Shown one piece after another: positions 38,701 to 44,804 of a DNA stretch of 64,000 bases (positions are counted from its first letter, which is position 1; every line of letters starts with the position of its first letter). The position numbers and the translations under genes were made by a program. Source of the DNA: an uncultured Bacteroidales bacterium (GTDB lineage: Bacteria > Bacteroidota > Bacteroidia > Bacteroidales > Paludibacteraceae); the NCBI GenBank assembly GCA_900318245.1, contig ONJT01000013.1, positions 1 through 64,000 of the forward strand. Direction: 5' to 3'. The notes beneath the pieces are model-generated. The model was not told the origin of the DNA. It saw nothing but the letters and a program-made list of their open reading frames with translations, and made no database searches.

Positions 38701-39347
38701 AAGCAATGCACGCGTACTTGGTACAATACTGCGGACTCATCACATGGACGACTAGTGTTTCGCCAGCTGCTGCCCCACGACGTAACCCTGCATATCGCGG
38801 CAATTATGAGTTCCGCTTGGAGATATTGCAGAATGACGAGGCAGCTGACCAGACCTTCGTGAAGTTGAGCGACGAGGAAGCCGTAACGACTAGCTTTGAG
38901 TTCAACTATGATCTGAGTAAGGAGTTCAACAAGAATCGCTCGAACATCTACACCCTCATCGGTACAGAGCCGGCTGCAGGTAACGTATTACCGCTAACCG
39001 ATCAGACGACCGTCGTACCTGTAGGTGTAATTGCGAAGACGGATGGCGACTATACCTTCTCTATTCCGGATGGCACTGAAGGTATCGGCGTAACGCTGAT
39101 TGATAACGAAACCGGTATCCGCACGAGCCTGAGCGCCGTTGATTATACGATTAACCTGAGCGCAGGCACTTACGACGATCGATTCCTGCTCGAGATCTCG
39201 CCGATCAAGCACGTAGCAACGGACATCGAAACGGTTAACGAAGAAGGAGTGGCGACGAATGGAGCCCGCAAAATAATGATAGACGGCTTGCTGTACATCG
39301 TGAAGGATGGTAAAGTATTTGATGCACAAGGACGTCAAGTAAAGTAA
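32712..39347 (+). CDS. giant secreted surface protein with InlB-type (Listeria-Bacteroides) repeats
   Basis: A 2211-aa exported protein. A long signal sequence has its hydrophobic core at about residues 28-44 (AAMLIMLLTLGVGQMWG). Several InlB B-repeat units with a GYTxxGYYT/GYTFASWN...VTLYAKWT pattern lie between about residues 200 and 935, followed by a large beta-rich part. The C-terminal block ends GLLYIVKDGKVFDAQGRQVK, a Bacteroidales secretion-type tail. It is probably displayed on the surface and involved in adhesion. The start at 32712 follows the leader; an in-frame ATG at 32652 would remove the signal peptide context. Codon use is more A/T-rich than in the housekeeping genes around it. 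Confidence 0.85.
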   Translation: MKNFNLIKRLFMDSHEKQSPQRFGRYAAMLIMLLTLGVGQMWGVSICKTGTTYIYLDRTNMTSWTTSGNTYLVWRYDNSAYRAQTSNIANTKLALWYGSTGWDNITHIGYMYGSWGASGSDTWSNITDWAPDYTNSYNGSFGFNNGNYSVVSATGSSKDWTLSPTYMGTTASSMNKTITVKAKVSTDGGSTYSETTSPGTLSASSNKFTAYNSCASGQSLSSGTITCGYTATTTLTAADATGYDFVGWYNSSGTQQTTSKTLTIYPTADATYYAYYKEKQYSLTFSHNGHGSIAVADNTVSSGSTANVNYFTTMTLVATPADGYHFTGWTLSGTNTGSVTIGNAANESTTIKATNTGATVTAGFEVDAANYTITYGVGTSYTSYGSVTEGHSYASGSSQTSGTEISLTATPVTHYKLEGWYSDAACSSAIAGAGTTNPYEFTLGANTSVYAKFVLKQCTITLDRNGGSAGATSVTALHGQTLPAFTAHTRTGYTLNGYYTETSGGTKIINADGSLVAGTSYANGSKQWNSDVTTLTLHAQWTEVKSTVSLVASPTGAGTFTSGGTVTSVQAGVATKPSVTANPAFGYSFSSWAVSGGATISSTSSNPTTVTGKGAGAAATLTATFARTYSYMQGRMSIYNAARNSKTHIASSEGGWDTNSTRIGLDYDDTNHRFVLHTHMKPSELTAQQNSEYQWFKIKNGSTTYAPTSDTQITKAGTKYSASSSGSGSYRINNAATSGYVVLHFDGSDVWYTLEQRLQYSKNGGTGSNPTGANGHNSYHATGTNATAANNPYTRTGYTFASWNTKSNGNGTNYAEGANVPMSADVTLYAKWTANPYTVVLDKQTSAEGYGGNAGTVANQTVTFDATPATVSGTMPTAAQGYGFMGFYSEAGGNGRRFIDPSGNWVTSAGDTISGGKWVKPAGITLYAYYKKAEITALTLVDAIVAPDVADAVKVTPTVEPTPAGTTHIDWRVLYSNGNPLASQPSMSVYNTTGVQFTSPATSGTYLIEAVLRTGSTAKAGTTIDSTTVLFHVAGDHTVTVQYKDAEGATIAASTNVTGKPLAWSDDITAPTFFGYSFTRWDAGDGVTIKDGSGEDKTTSTSATIKIKAVYDGKLTAVYTPKSMIFFKNTLGWSDVYVNFYSGSYWNATNGSGNKSVANRNKHMTRLGETDIWYFDYGAASITNPSLYVSFTSASQENKENFESGVSVVYPANYYQNKIGEDHSAENGFKSATPMFVPLAGQSKTTMNSKADYYNRGYWTKYLPGTGYTLRIYNSAGSTLLKSIEFTSEDELMPMKAVVDLEAGQTYKFLILRGTSSVGIELGTTSNSNMTNDNHSNWQLSHQATFNKLGVVTSAAGDYTFTLTFANTNNNDDHRYRISVDYPAATGDFQILYNDRATWSHSAHNASWYHPSRMISARANGKDTISFYVYKNANTILKARKVKSITASTGAITWEAVNIGSSASMSLSGVAKTGIYNFEVVQNSTGTAITAINNLGEYTGNFYIRTDAANSKWDNYSTDGDHLMTYSEYSIDHGGYSHYYTHWVKCSDTGRKNVKFCIANDYSPCISDTLAREAASGDWANIDTYMFEGGDLKRDANVRFMWNQSTNKLSRAYIDGAQEGGYDFLVLLNTDSPNKIRWADESPLTSNKVTFSDNENWIYEAEIQAQPNAKIQLKSTWGTGGTAIVQYFKGSSSTSETLVGGSGSDWYPIRLIYDFKTNRLVASYIPASGNITTNIAINADVMFIREHQGDVAQLTFSGSGAISDIKTAYGVLRLNKWTLNNKSKTGTHSPLSPLLSRYERDLFYISFPFKVAMSEVFGFGTYGKHWIIEEYDGAGRAANGYWAESGPNWKFVWDRQGKFFEPNQGYIIALELDEMGEESEVWGPDSRSSQVELYFPSYGSMPTITNSTVNCTIPEHPCTINRSKEIGGDGQELGPEYDRRVKDSNWNVISVPTYVNTNNASYNNTSWITTVGPEFLYEWNSADNSVTARSYVGYTYKAMHAYLVQYCGLITWTTSVSPAAAPRRNPAYRGNYEFRLEILQNDEAADQTFVKLSDEEAVTTSFEFNYDLSKEFNKNRSNIYTLIGTEPAAGNVLPLTDQTTVVPVGVIAKTDGDYTFSIPDGTEGIGVTLIDNETGIRTSLSAVDYTINLSAGTYDDRFLLEISPIKHVATDIETVNEEGVATNGARKIMIDGLLYIVKDGKVFDAQGRQVK

Positions 39348-39383
39348 GGAATGAAGGAATTAACGAAAGAAAGAGTTAGAGAT

Positions 39384-39734
39384 ATGAAAGCAAGAATTGT
39401 AATGATAATCATGGCGGTAGCGCTTATAGCGCTGCCGACCATGGCTCAGCAACAGGAATGGCAGTCCACTTCGGCTATGCAGACGTCCGGGAGCAACTAT
39501 ACGCCGCAGGTGAATGCTGTTGGCGCTACAACTGCTCCTTCAGTAGCCACCACCACTGAAAGCTATTCGCCTGCCGCGACCCAAGGTCCAAACAGAGCGA
39601 AGAAATTTGATACCGGTGGTGATTCCGGTCAAGGTCCATCCCCTATCGGCGATGCGATGGTGCCGTTGAGCCTGATTGCACTCGCTTTTTGTGGCGTGGT
39701 GTATTTCCGCCGCAGAAAGGCATTAAATAGTTAA
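39384..39734 (+). CDS. small exported protein with sorting-signal-like C terminus
   Basis: A 116-aa protein. A clear signal peptide (MKARIVMIIMAVALIALPTMA, cut near residue 21) is followed by a Ser/Thr/Gln-rich middle. The terminus is tripartite: GPSPIGDAMVP, a hydrophobic helix (LSLIALAFCGVVYF) and RRRKALNS. This layout (short motif, helix, positive tail) resembles LPXTG and PEP-CTERM sorting signals, though the motif matches neither. It lies 36 nt after the giant surface protein gene and is probably co-expressed. A start 11 codons upstream (39351) would spoil the signal peptide. Confidence 0.75.
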   Translation: MKARIVMIIMAVALIALPTMAQQQEWQSTSAMQTSGSNYTPQVNAVGATTAPSVATTTESYSPAATQGPNRAKKFDTGGDSGQGPSPIGDAMVPLSLIALAFCGVVYFRRRKALNS

Positions 39735-39752
39735 ACCAAACGGTTTTGACCA

Positions 39753-39777
39753 ACCCCTCCTGAGAGGGAGGGTATTT
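39753..39777 (+). terminator. weak terminator-like hairpin
   Basis: ACCC-TCC pairs with GGAGGGT around a TGAGAG loop with one bulged C, then ATTTTC. It is weaker than the next hairpin at 39798. Confidence 0.45.
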
Positions 39778-39797
39778 TCATAATATTTTTATATCCG

Positions 39798-39833
39798 CCA
39801 CTGCCACTCGTGAGAGCCGCAGTGGTTTTTTTT
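39798..39833 (+). terminator. rho-independent terminator
   Basis: A perfect 7-bp stem CCACTGC/GCAGTGG (39798-39804 with 39819-39825) followed by eight T. It ends the surface-protein transcript. The 312 nt between the small exported protein and fic hold only these hairpins and the fic promoter. Confidence 0.88.
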
Positions 39834-39895
39834 GTTCATTTCTTATTTGTAGATTTTCTAAAGAGCAAAAAAATGCCACCAAATTACCAAATTGC

Positions 39896-39926
39896 TTGCA
39901 TATATCAATTAATTTTTGTAATTTTG
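39896..39926 (+). promoter_or_regulatory. promoter of the fic operon
   Basis: -33 TTG (39896-39898) and -7 TAATTTTG (39919-39926), 20 nt apart. The roughly 110-nt leader contains a small GTTAC/GTAAC hairpin. Confidence 0.75.
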
Positions 39927-40046
39927 CAGCGGATTTAGTTACACCGGAGTAACCATACAACAAAAAGTATCGGTGAATTGGTATTTTGAAAGTAAATTAA
40001 AAGGTTACACAACAATAACCATTTATGCATAAAATAATTTAGATAT

Positions 40047-41120
40047 ATGAAGCAAGTTAGCGTCAAGAAGGCGTTGCAAGCGTGGCAAGGCATCCAACCA
40101 ATTTCGGAGAAAGATCGGGAGCGTCTGAGTCGTCGGTTTACTATCGACTACAACTACAATAGCAACCATATCGAGGGTAATACCTTGACCTACGGTCAGA
40201 CTGAGATTCTGCTGTTGTTCGGAAAGGTCGTAGGTGAAGCGACCGTTCGTGATGTGCAAGAGATGACCGCAAGTAATGTAGGACTGAAGATGATGACTGA
40301 GGAGGCAAAGATAAAGGATATGCCGTTGACGCAGAACTTCATCCGCACGTTGCATCAAACGCTTTTGCGCGAGGATTATACGGTTTATCGCGAGTTGCCT
40401 AACGGTGTGCAGACCGGTTACACGATCCATGCGGGACAATATAAGACGCGCCCGAATAGCGTTATCACTCGTTATGGTGACCGCTTTGAGTACGCTGCTC
40501 CGGAAGAGACAGCTGCATTAATGGCAGACCTCGTTACTTGGTATAACTCGGAGGAGGAAGCCGGACGGTTGTCGCCGATTGAGTTGGCAGCGTTGTTTCA
40601 TTATCGTTACATCCGTATTCACCCGTTTGAGGACGGTAACGGTCGTATCGCACGCCTAATGGTGAACTTCATCCTGTCGCGTCACGGACTACCGATGATC
40701 GTGGTGCGTAGTCGCAAGAAACAGGACTATCTGGAGGCATTACATCAGGCAGATCTGAATGTGGGGAAAGTGCCGAGTGACGGTGCACATGCCACCATCA
40801 ACGATATTGCACCGTTTGTACAGTATTTTCAAGGGATTGTGGCTAACGAGATATATCATGACTACCTATTTGTGACGAACAAGGATGAGAATGTATGGTG
40901 GTATGACGGAGAGATGATTGAGTTCCGCACACCGAACTACGCAAAGATATTACGCATGATGCAAACACGTCCGGCATTGACACAAGAGGATATGCGGGAT
41001 GAGTTAGGTATCAGCCTGACGGCCGTGCGTAAGTTGGTGGGGCAACTGACCGAGAAAAACTATGTAGAGAGGAACCCGAAAGATGGTTCGTGGCGAGTAA
41101 TCATCACACCTTCTTTGTAA
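40047..41120 (+). CDS. fic: Fic-domain AMP-transferase (class II, N-terminal inhibitory helix)
   Basis: A 357-aa protein. The Fic catalytic motif HPFEDGNGR is at residues 192-200, with the catalytic His192 and the Mg-binding Glu. An inhibitory motif SxxxEGN (Ser39, Glu43, Gly44, Asn45) precedes it, placing it with the auto-inhibited class II enzymes. A C-terminal winged-helix segment (TQEDMRDELGISLTAVRKLVGQL, residues about 313-340) suggests DNA or partner binding. It would AMPylate or modify a protein target. An unknown 377-aa gene follows 8 nt later. Confidence 0.92.
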   Translation: MKQVSVKKALQAWQGIQPISEKDRERLSRRFTIDYNYNSNHIEGNTLTYGQTEILLLFGKVVGEATVRDVQEMTASNVGLKMMTEEAKIKDMPLTQNFIRTLHQTLLREDYTVYRELPNGVQTGYTIHAGQYKTRPNSVITRYGDRFEYAAPEETAALMADLVTWYNSEEEAGRLSPIELAALFHYRYIRIHPFEDGNGRIARLMVNFILSRHGLPMIVVRSRKKQDYLEALHQADLNVGKVPSDGAHATINDIAPFVQYFQGIVANEIYHDYLFVTNKDENVWWYDGEMIEFRTPNYAKILRMMQTRPALTQEDMRDELGISLTAVRKLVGQLTEKNYVERNPKDGSWRVIITPSL

Positions 41121-41128
41121 AATACCAC

Positions 41129-42262
41129 ATGCCTTATTATTGGAGCCAAATAGAGACACTGGAGAACCTGCAGTATGTGGCAGGTTTGGTGGACGGTTTT
41201 AATCAAGACCGTTTCTTGGCTGCTATAATGGGTAAGCCATTGGGCAAGGGAAAGATTGTGCATATGCGCAATGAACTGAATGAGATTACTGATAAACTGG
41301 AAGAGGAATATCTGGTATTGGAGGAGTTTGGCAAGACGTTCAATGAGAAGTTTGCGACACGAAACAATCAGTATTTTTCCAGCGCAATGACGTTGCTGCG
41401 CAAGATGCATTCAGGTACGTCCAAGATGGTGGAGATATATCGGCAATTTGCGCCTCAGAACAAAGCAGCACGACGAGCGGCACATGCTGAGAACCGGACC
41501 ATGGATTTGTACTCGCATTCGACTATGGGCGGTCAAGATTATACGCTACCGATGTTCAATGACATGGATGCTTATACACCCGAGGTGGGTGAGTTGTTCG
41601 AAGCAATGAAGCGGTTCATGGAGCATCTGAGCAAAAGTCTGAAACTATGCCAAGGTATATTAGAAGAGGAAGAGCAGATTCGTCAAGATCCGGATGCTTG
41701 TTTGGAGCGATACCATTTCTTCAAGGACGAACATCGTGGGATGATTAAGGAGTTGTTGGAAGCGATCAGTCTTGATTCGACTATCTTCTTGGCAGAGAAT
41801 AATCCGGCGATTAAGATGCGGAAAGAGTCGAAAGACGAGAAGCAGTTTGCAGAGCGAGGATTTCATAACTTGACCGAATCGGCAACGGTGGTGTTGGCAT
41901 CGAAAGAGATGATTGAGGAAGCTAAACGAGGCGAGTTTACAGCACCGGAGATATGGCTGTTCGACGCGCATGAACGCATTCATATACGTCGTGTGAGGGA
42001 AATAATACGGAAGTTCGATACATACCTGCCTGAGGATTATACGCGCAAGACGCTTCCGGCGAAGTATATTGCGTGTCTGTTGCGTTGGTGCAAGCCCAGG
42101 GAGGATAAGGCATTTGTAAAGTATTTTAAACAGACTTATGAGGAAGCCGATGGGAAACTTACTGTTCCAAAGAATCCGGCAGTCAATCAGCAGAAAAACG
42201 AACTCAAAAAGAGCGATGCGGATTATGTAAGTTTGGTCGAAAAATGGGAGAAAATCGCTTAA
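41129..42262 (+). CDS. unknown protein encoded directly after fic
   Basis: A 377-aa soluble, helix-rich, charged protein starting MPYYWSQIETLENLQYVAG. Many Glu/Lys-rich helices and repeated KMxxE-type segments give a coiled, repeat-like look. No known catalytic motif, signal peptide or membrane segment is visible. The ATG at 41129 is 8 nt after the fic stop; a GTG at 41090 would overlap fic. Its position suggests a Fic substrate, partner or antidote, but the sequence does not show which. Confidence 0.7.
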   Translation: MPYYWSQIETLENLQYVAGLVDGFNQDRFLAAIMGKPLGKGKIVHMRNELNEITDKLEEEYLVLEEFGKTFNEKFATRNNQYFSSAMTLLRKMHSGTSKMVEIYRQFAPQNKAARRAAHAENRTMDLYSHSTMGGQDYTLPMFNDMDAYTPEVGELFEAMKRFMEHLSKSLKLCQGILEEEEQIRQDPDACLERYHFFKDEHRGMIKELLEAISLDSTIFLAENNPAIKMRKESKDEKQFAERGFHNLTESATVVLASKEMIEEAKRGEFTAPEIWLFDAHERIHIRRVREIIRKFDTYLPEDYTRKTLPAKYIACLLRWCKPREDKAFVKYFKQTYEEADGKLTVPKNPAVNQQKNELKKSDADYVSLVEKWEKIA

Positions 42263-42491
42263 TCCCCTAAATTCTTGCATTTTTTTTGTGCCCTGATGTG
42301 GGGTTTCTAAATCGTGAGAGCGATTTGGATTTAGTTTTCTGATTTAAATTATAGGTATTCCAATTTAGAAAGTTGTGGTTTTCTAAATCGAAAAGGCGTT
42401 TCGGTTTAGATACTTTTCTGCGTGGTTTAATACGGGGCGTTTGTGATTTAGAAAGTACTGATTATAAGCATTTTACGAATAAAGACAAAAG
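42263..42491 (+). other. intergenic region with repeated TTTCTAAATCG motifs
   Basis: No gene. TTTCTAAATCG and its inverse GATTTAGAAAG occur four times in both orientations (near 42304, 42364, 42381 and 42447), each followed or preceded by a partial inverted copy. This resembles an operator cluster. Confidence 0.45.
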
Positions 42492-42523
42492 TTTGCTCAT
42501 GTCAAAAAATAGCAATACTTTTG
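42492..42523 (+). promoter_or_regulatory. promoter of the 170-aa orphan gene
   Basis: -33 TTTG (42492-42495) and -7 TACTTTTG (42516-42523), 20 nt apart, with ATGTCAAAAAA in the spacer. Confidence 0.8.
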
Positions 42524-42559
42524 CACCGGATTTCCAAAACGGAGGTCCGGTGATTTTTA
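42524..42559 (+). promoter_or_regulatory. 12-bp inverted repeat at the transcription start
   Basis: CACCGGA-TTTCC pairs with GGAGG-TCCGGTG (42524-42535 with 42541-42552), followed by ATTTTTATTT. It lies immediately after the -7 box, so it is either an operator or a start-proximal terminator. Two further palindromes lie in the leader: GCACGTGC (42589-42596) and GAGTGGCCACTC (42600-42611). Confidence 0.55.
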
Positions 42560-42643
42560 TTTATTAACCGCGAAAGTTTGTGTGACTCGCACGTGCAATG
42601 AGTGGCCACTCGCATACATGCCTAGCACAAAACTATTCGTATT

Positions 42644-43156
42644 ATGGCAACATTAAATTTAGAGACCATCAAACTGATTGGTAACGGAGTATTGGACGCA
42701 AAACACGTAGCAGTGCTGCTGCAGGCAGACATGCTGGCAGAGGAAACTGCGGTAGATGCCCTTCAGATGAACCGCGTATGCGCTATCATGAGCGACGCGC
42801 AAGAACTGCTCGTCAAAGGCGATACAAAGACGGGTATGAAGAGTCTGGCATCGTACGGTATCGAACTGGCTCAGTCGCTGTACCCGCAAGAGTTCGAAGA
42901 CGGCACAGAGTTCGAGCACGAAGGCGGTAAGTACTGTGTAGAGAAGAAGGTATCGCCCATCTTGCACGACGAGCAAGGTCGTCCCTACGAGGGCAAGGAT
43001 TTCAAGAAGATCTACGCTATCGATAAGCAGAAAGCGGAACTCACGCGTCAGCAGAGTGCGTTGACGGTGAAGCGCAGAGAGGCTATAAAAGAACTGCTGG
43101 TGAAGCACCCGTACCTCCGCATGGAGGTGAAGCGCGCCTTGAAGGTTAAACGCTAA
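42644..43156 (+). CDS. orphan protein, 170 aa
   Basis: A soluble protein starting MATLNLETIKLIGNG, helical, with an acidic middle (EFEDGTEFEHEGGKYCVEKK) and a Lys/Arg-rich C terminus (KHPYLRMEVKRALKVKR) that could bind nucleic acid. No family is recognised. It has its own regulated-looking promoter and leads a set of small unrelated genes, as often seen in mobile or phage-derived islands. Confidence 0.65.
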   Translation: MATLNLETIKLIGNGVLDAKHVAVLLQADMLAEETAVDALQMNRVCAIMSDAQELLVKGDTKTGMKSLASYGIELAQSLYPQEFEDGTEFEHEGGKYCVEKKVSPILHDEQGRPYEGKDFKKIYAIDKQKAELTRQQSALTVKRREAIKELLVKHPYLRMEVKRALKVKR

Positions 43157-43191
43157 AAAAGAGAAAGTAACCAAAGAGAAATATCAAAGAT

Positions 43192-43234
43192 AATTATATA
43201 TAACTATCTGCATAGTATACCATTATATATAATT
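43192..43234 (+). promoter_or_regulatory. 12-bp inverted repeat against a start codon
   Basis: AATTATATATAA (43192-43203) and TTATATATAATT (43223-43234) are perfect inverses with a 19-nt spacer. The second arm ends one base before the ATG at 43236. It could fold over the start codon or be a protein-binding site. Confidence 0.5.
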
Positions 43235-43235
43235 T

Positions 43236-43559
43236 ATGACTTCGTTTGATTTTCTTTGGAAGTTGCTCGACGAGCACGGGGTGATAGAGCGATATAAAGG
43301 CGACTGTCTCGACTTATGGAACACCCTCACGCTGGACCAACAGCGCGCAACATACCGTTCCATCCGCGACAAAATCAAAGCCGGCCAATTCGTCAACTAT
43401 CACCCCGTCAAAGCCGTGCGTGACAACATACCCAAGCCGCCCAAATATAAGGTCCTCTCCTTCGATGACTACTATGCTCGCTTCGGCACCACCGAACCCC
43501 ACGACGGCTGGCACATGGAAAACCCTACCGGTAACAAAGTTATCTATGTTAAAAATTAA
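43236..43559 (+). CDS. orphan protein, 107 aa
   Basis: A small soluble protein: MTSFDFLWKLLDEHGVIERY, then a helical region (TLDQQRATYRSIRDKIKAG) and a Lys/Tyr/Phe-rich second half. No membrane segment or known motif is seen. Length and neighbourhood fit a small element-encoded protein, but no function can be assigned. Confidence 0.6.
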   Translation: MTSFDFLWKLLDEHGVIERYKGDCLDLWNTLTLDQQRATYRSIRDKIKAGQFVNYHPVKAVRDNIPKPPKYKVLSFDDYYARFGTTEPHDGWHMENPTGNKVIYVKN

Positions 43560-43670
43560 TGTTTTGTTTATTGCGTCCGAATGTTATTCGGACATCGATG
43601 GAACATCGATTGAACAACATGACCATCACGGGACCATCTCCCGACAACACCCCAATCAACATTAAACATT

Positions 43671-43961
43671 ATGAGCACATACCCTTTATACGATATCCCG
43701 TACCTAGTACGAGACCCGAACGACTTCCGCATGTCGAAGAAACGACACGAACTCGAAGTACGCAACCAAGCCGTAGTCGATGACTACTTCCTCGCCCGCG
43801 ACAAAGGCCTCTCCGCCTTCGAAGCACGAAAGGAGGCAGCTCTCAAGCACGAAATCACTGCCAATAGAGTACAAATCATCCTTGTTTGGTTCTGTAAGGA
43901 AGCGAAAAAGCGGAAAAAATACGATTTTTTGGAAAAATTTTCACTTTCCGAGGAACACTAA
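43671..43961 (+). CDS. orphan protein, 96 aa
   Basis: A highly charged helical protein (MSTYPLYDIPYLVRDPNDFR, then LEVRNQAVVDDYFLARDKGLSAFEARKEAALKHEITANRVQ). The central helices could form a small DNA-binding fold, but no signature is clear. It starts 111 nt after the previous gene and ends 49 nt before a lipoprotein. Confidence 0.55.
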   Translation: MSTYPLYDIPYLVRDPNDFRMSKKRHELEVRNQAVVDDYFLARDKGLSAFEARKEAALKHEITANRVQIILVWFCKEAKKRKKYDFLEKFSLSEEH

Positions 43962-43975
43962 AGCTAATAGCGTAT

Positions 43976-43983
43976 TATCTTTG
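43976..43983 (+). promoter_or_regulatory. -7 box before the small lipoprotein
   Basis: TATCTTTG matches the -7 consensus and is followed by GCACC as at other starts here. No clear -33 box is seen at the expected distance, so it may be weak or regulated. Confidence 0.5.
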
Positions 43984-44010
43984 CACCAGATTTTTAAAAA
44001 CAACAACACT

Positions 44011-44178
44011 ATGAGAAAGATCTTGCTTATGACAGTCATTATGACGTCCATTGTGATGGCGAGTTGCAATGTCACCCGCATCATCACCAACGAGTCCCAG
44101 TATCTACAGCGCGGAGATACGTCTGTAGTCATCCAAACCAAGACAATCGAAACTTACGACGCTAGCAAGAAAATTTAG
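44011..44178 (+). CDS. small lipoprotein, 55 aa
   Basis: MRKILLMTVIMTSIVMASCN carries a lipobox (VMASC) with the lipidated Cys at residue 19. The mature part is only about 36 residues and polar (NESQYLQRGDTSVVIQTKT). It would sit on a membrane face. No family is recognised. Its own -7 box lies 28 nt upstream. Confidence 0.65.
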   Translation: MRKILLMTVIMTSIVMASCNVTRIITNESQYLQRGDTSVVIQTKTIETYDASKKI

Positions 44179-44219
44179 TACGTTTTCTTCTCCTTCTGAG
44201 AGAGTATGTACTCAATCGG

Positions 44220-44385
44220 AGGCTAGGTGTCCCCGCTAATCGGGGAAACCGTAACACGGGAAGGTTTTTACTTAACCTTTATCCCCTCTAACGGCAAAGA
44301 GGGTCCCCGACGCAACTTGCAAAGTTGTGGTGGGGAGAGCGGAGGCATAGGTCGCCCGTCCATTTAGCGGAGCGGTATGGACCTT
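44220..44385 (+). ncRNA. candidate structured RNA or leader
   Basis: About 165 nt, more GC-rich than its surroundings, forming consecutive stems: CCCCG/CGGGG (44231-44245), GGG-AAGGTT/AACCTT-CCC (44258-44285), CCCTCT/AGAGGG (44284-44303, sharing two bases with the previous stem), TCCCC enclosing CGCAACTT/AAGTTGTG and closing with GGGGA (44304-44336), then GTCCAT/ATGGAC (44358-44382). It lies between the small lipoprotein and the gene at 44409. No known RNA family was recognised. It may be a leader of that gene or an independent RNA. Confidence 0.55.
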
Positions 44386-44408
44386 TGCGAACCGATTGCC
44401 GAACGCGA

Positions 44409-44804
44409 ATGGCAAAAGCAACTGTGGGTGCCGCTGGTATCGAATACATCCAAGGCGCCCTTAAACGACCGAAGAAAGAAAACGGTCACAAGCACGGCAA
44501 CTACCTGGTGATGACTCACCGCTCGGCCGCATCTACTAACCCCAACTGTCAGCGCATCTACTCCTTCGCGGCAGATCGCTATGAGCGCTCGACGGTACCG
44601 CAGGCGAAAGAGCTCGCAGCACGTTCGCGCTTCGCTTCGGTAGCAGCAGCGGTGAAAGCGCGCAGCAAGGACCTGATGCAGCAAGCTCAGGACATCACCG
44701 ACTTCCTCGCACAGAAGGACACCGCCGGTGGCAAAAAGACCATGAAAGCGTACCTCTGGAAGGTTTGCGGCGATGCTTATGATGCAGCCTTAGCTGGTGC
44801 GTAA
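44409..44804 (+). CDS. orphan protein, 131 aa, followed by tandem copies of its 3' end
   Basis: A basic Ala/Lys/Arg-rich helical protein (MAKATVGAAGIEYIQGALKR, ending KVCGDAYDAALAGA). The basic composition suits a DNA- or RNA-binding or structural role. The ATG at 44409 was chosen; a longer frame from 44325 runs back into the structured region. Directly after its stop the last 11 codons are repeated twice more with a 61-nt period. Possibly element-encoded; no family recognised. Confidence 0.6.
   Translation: MAKATVGAAGIEYIQGALKRPKKENGHKHGNYLVMTHRSAASTNPNCQRIYSFAADRYERSTVPQAKELAARSRFASVAAAVKARSKDLMQQAQDITDFLAQKDTAGGKKTMKAYLWKVCGDAYDAALAGA

Noticed and set aside
44325..44408. 28-residue N-terminal extension of the gene at 44409
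   Set aside because: It overlaps the structured region, and its composition (WWGERRHRSPVHL) does not resemble the rest of the protein.
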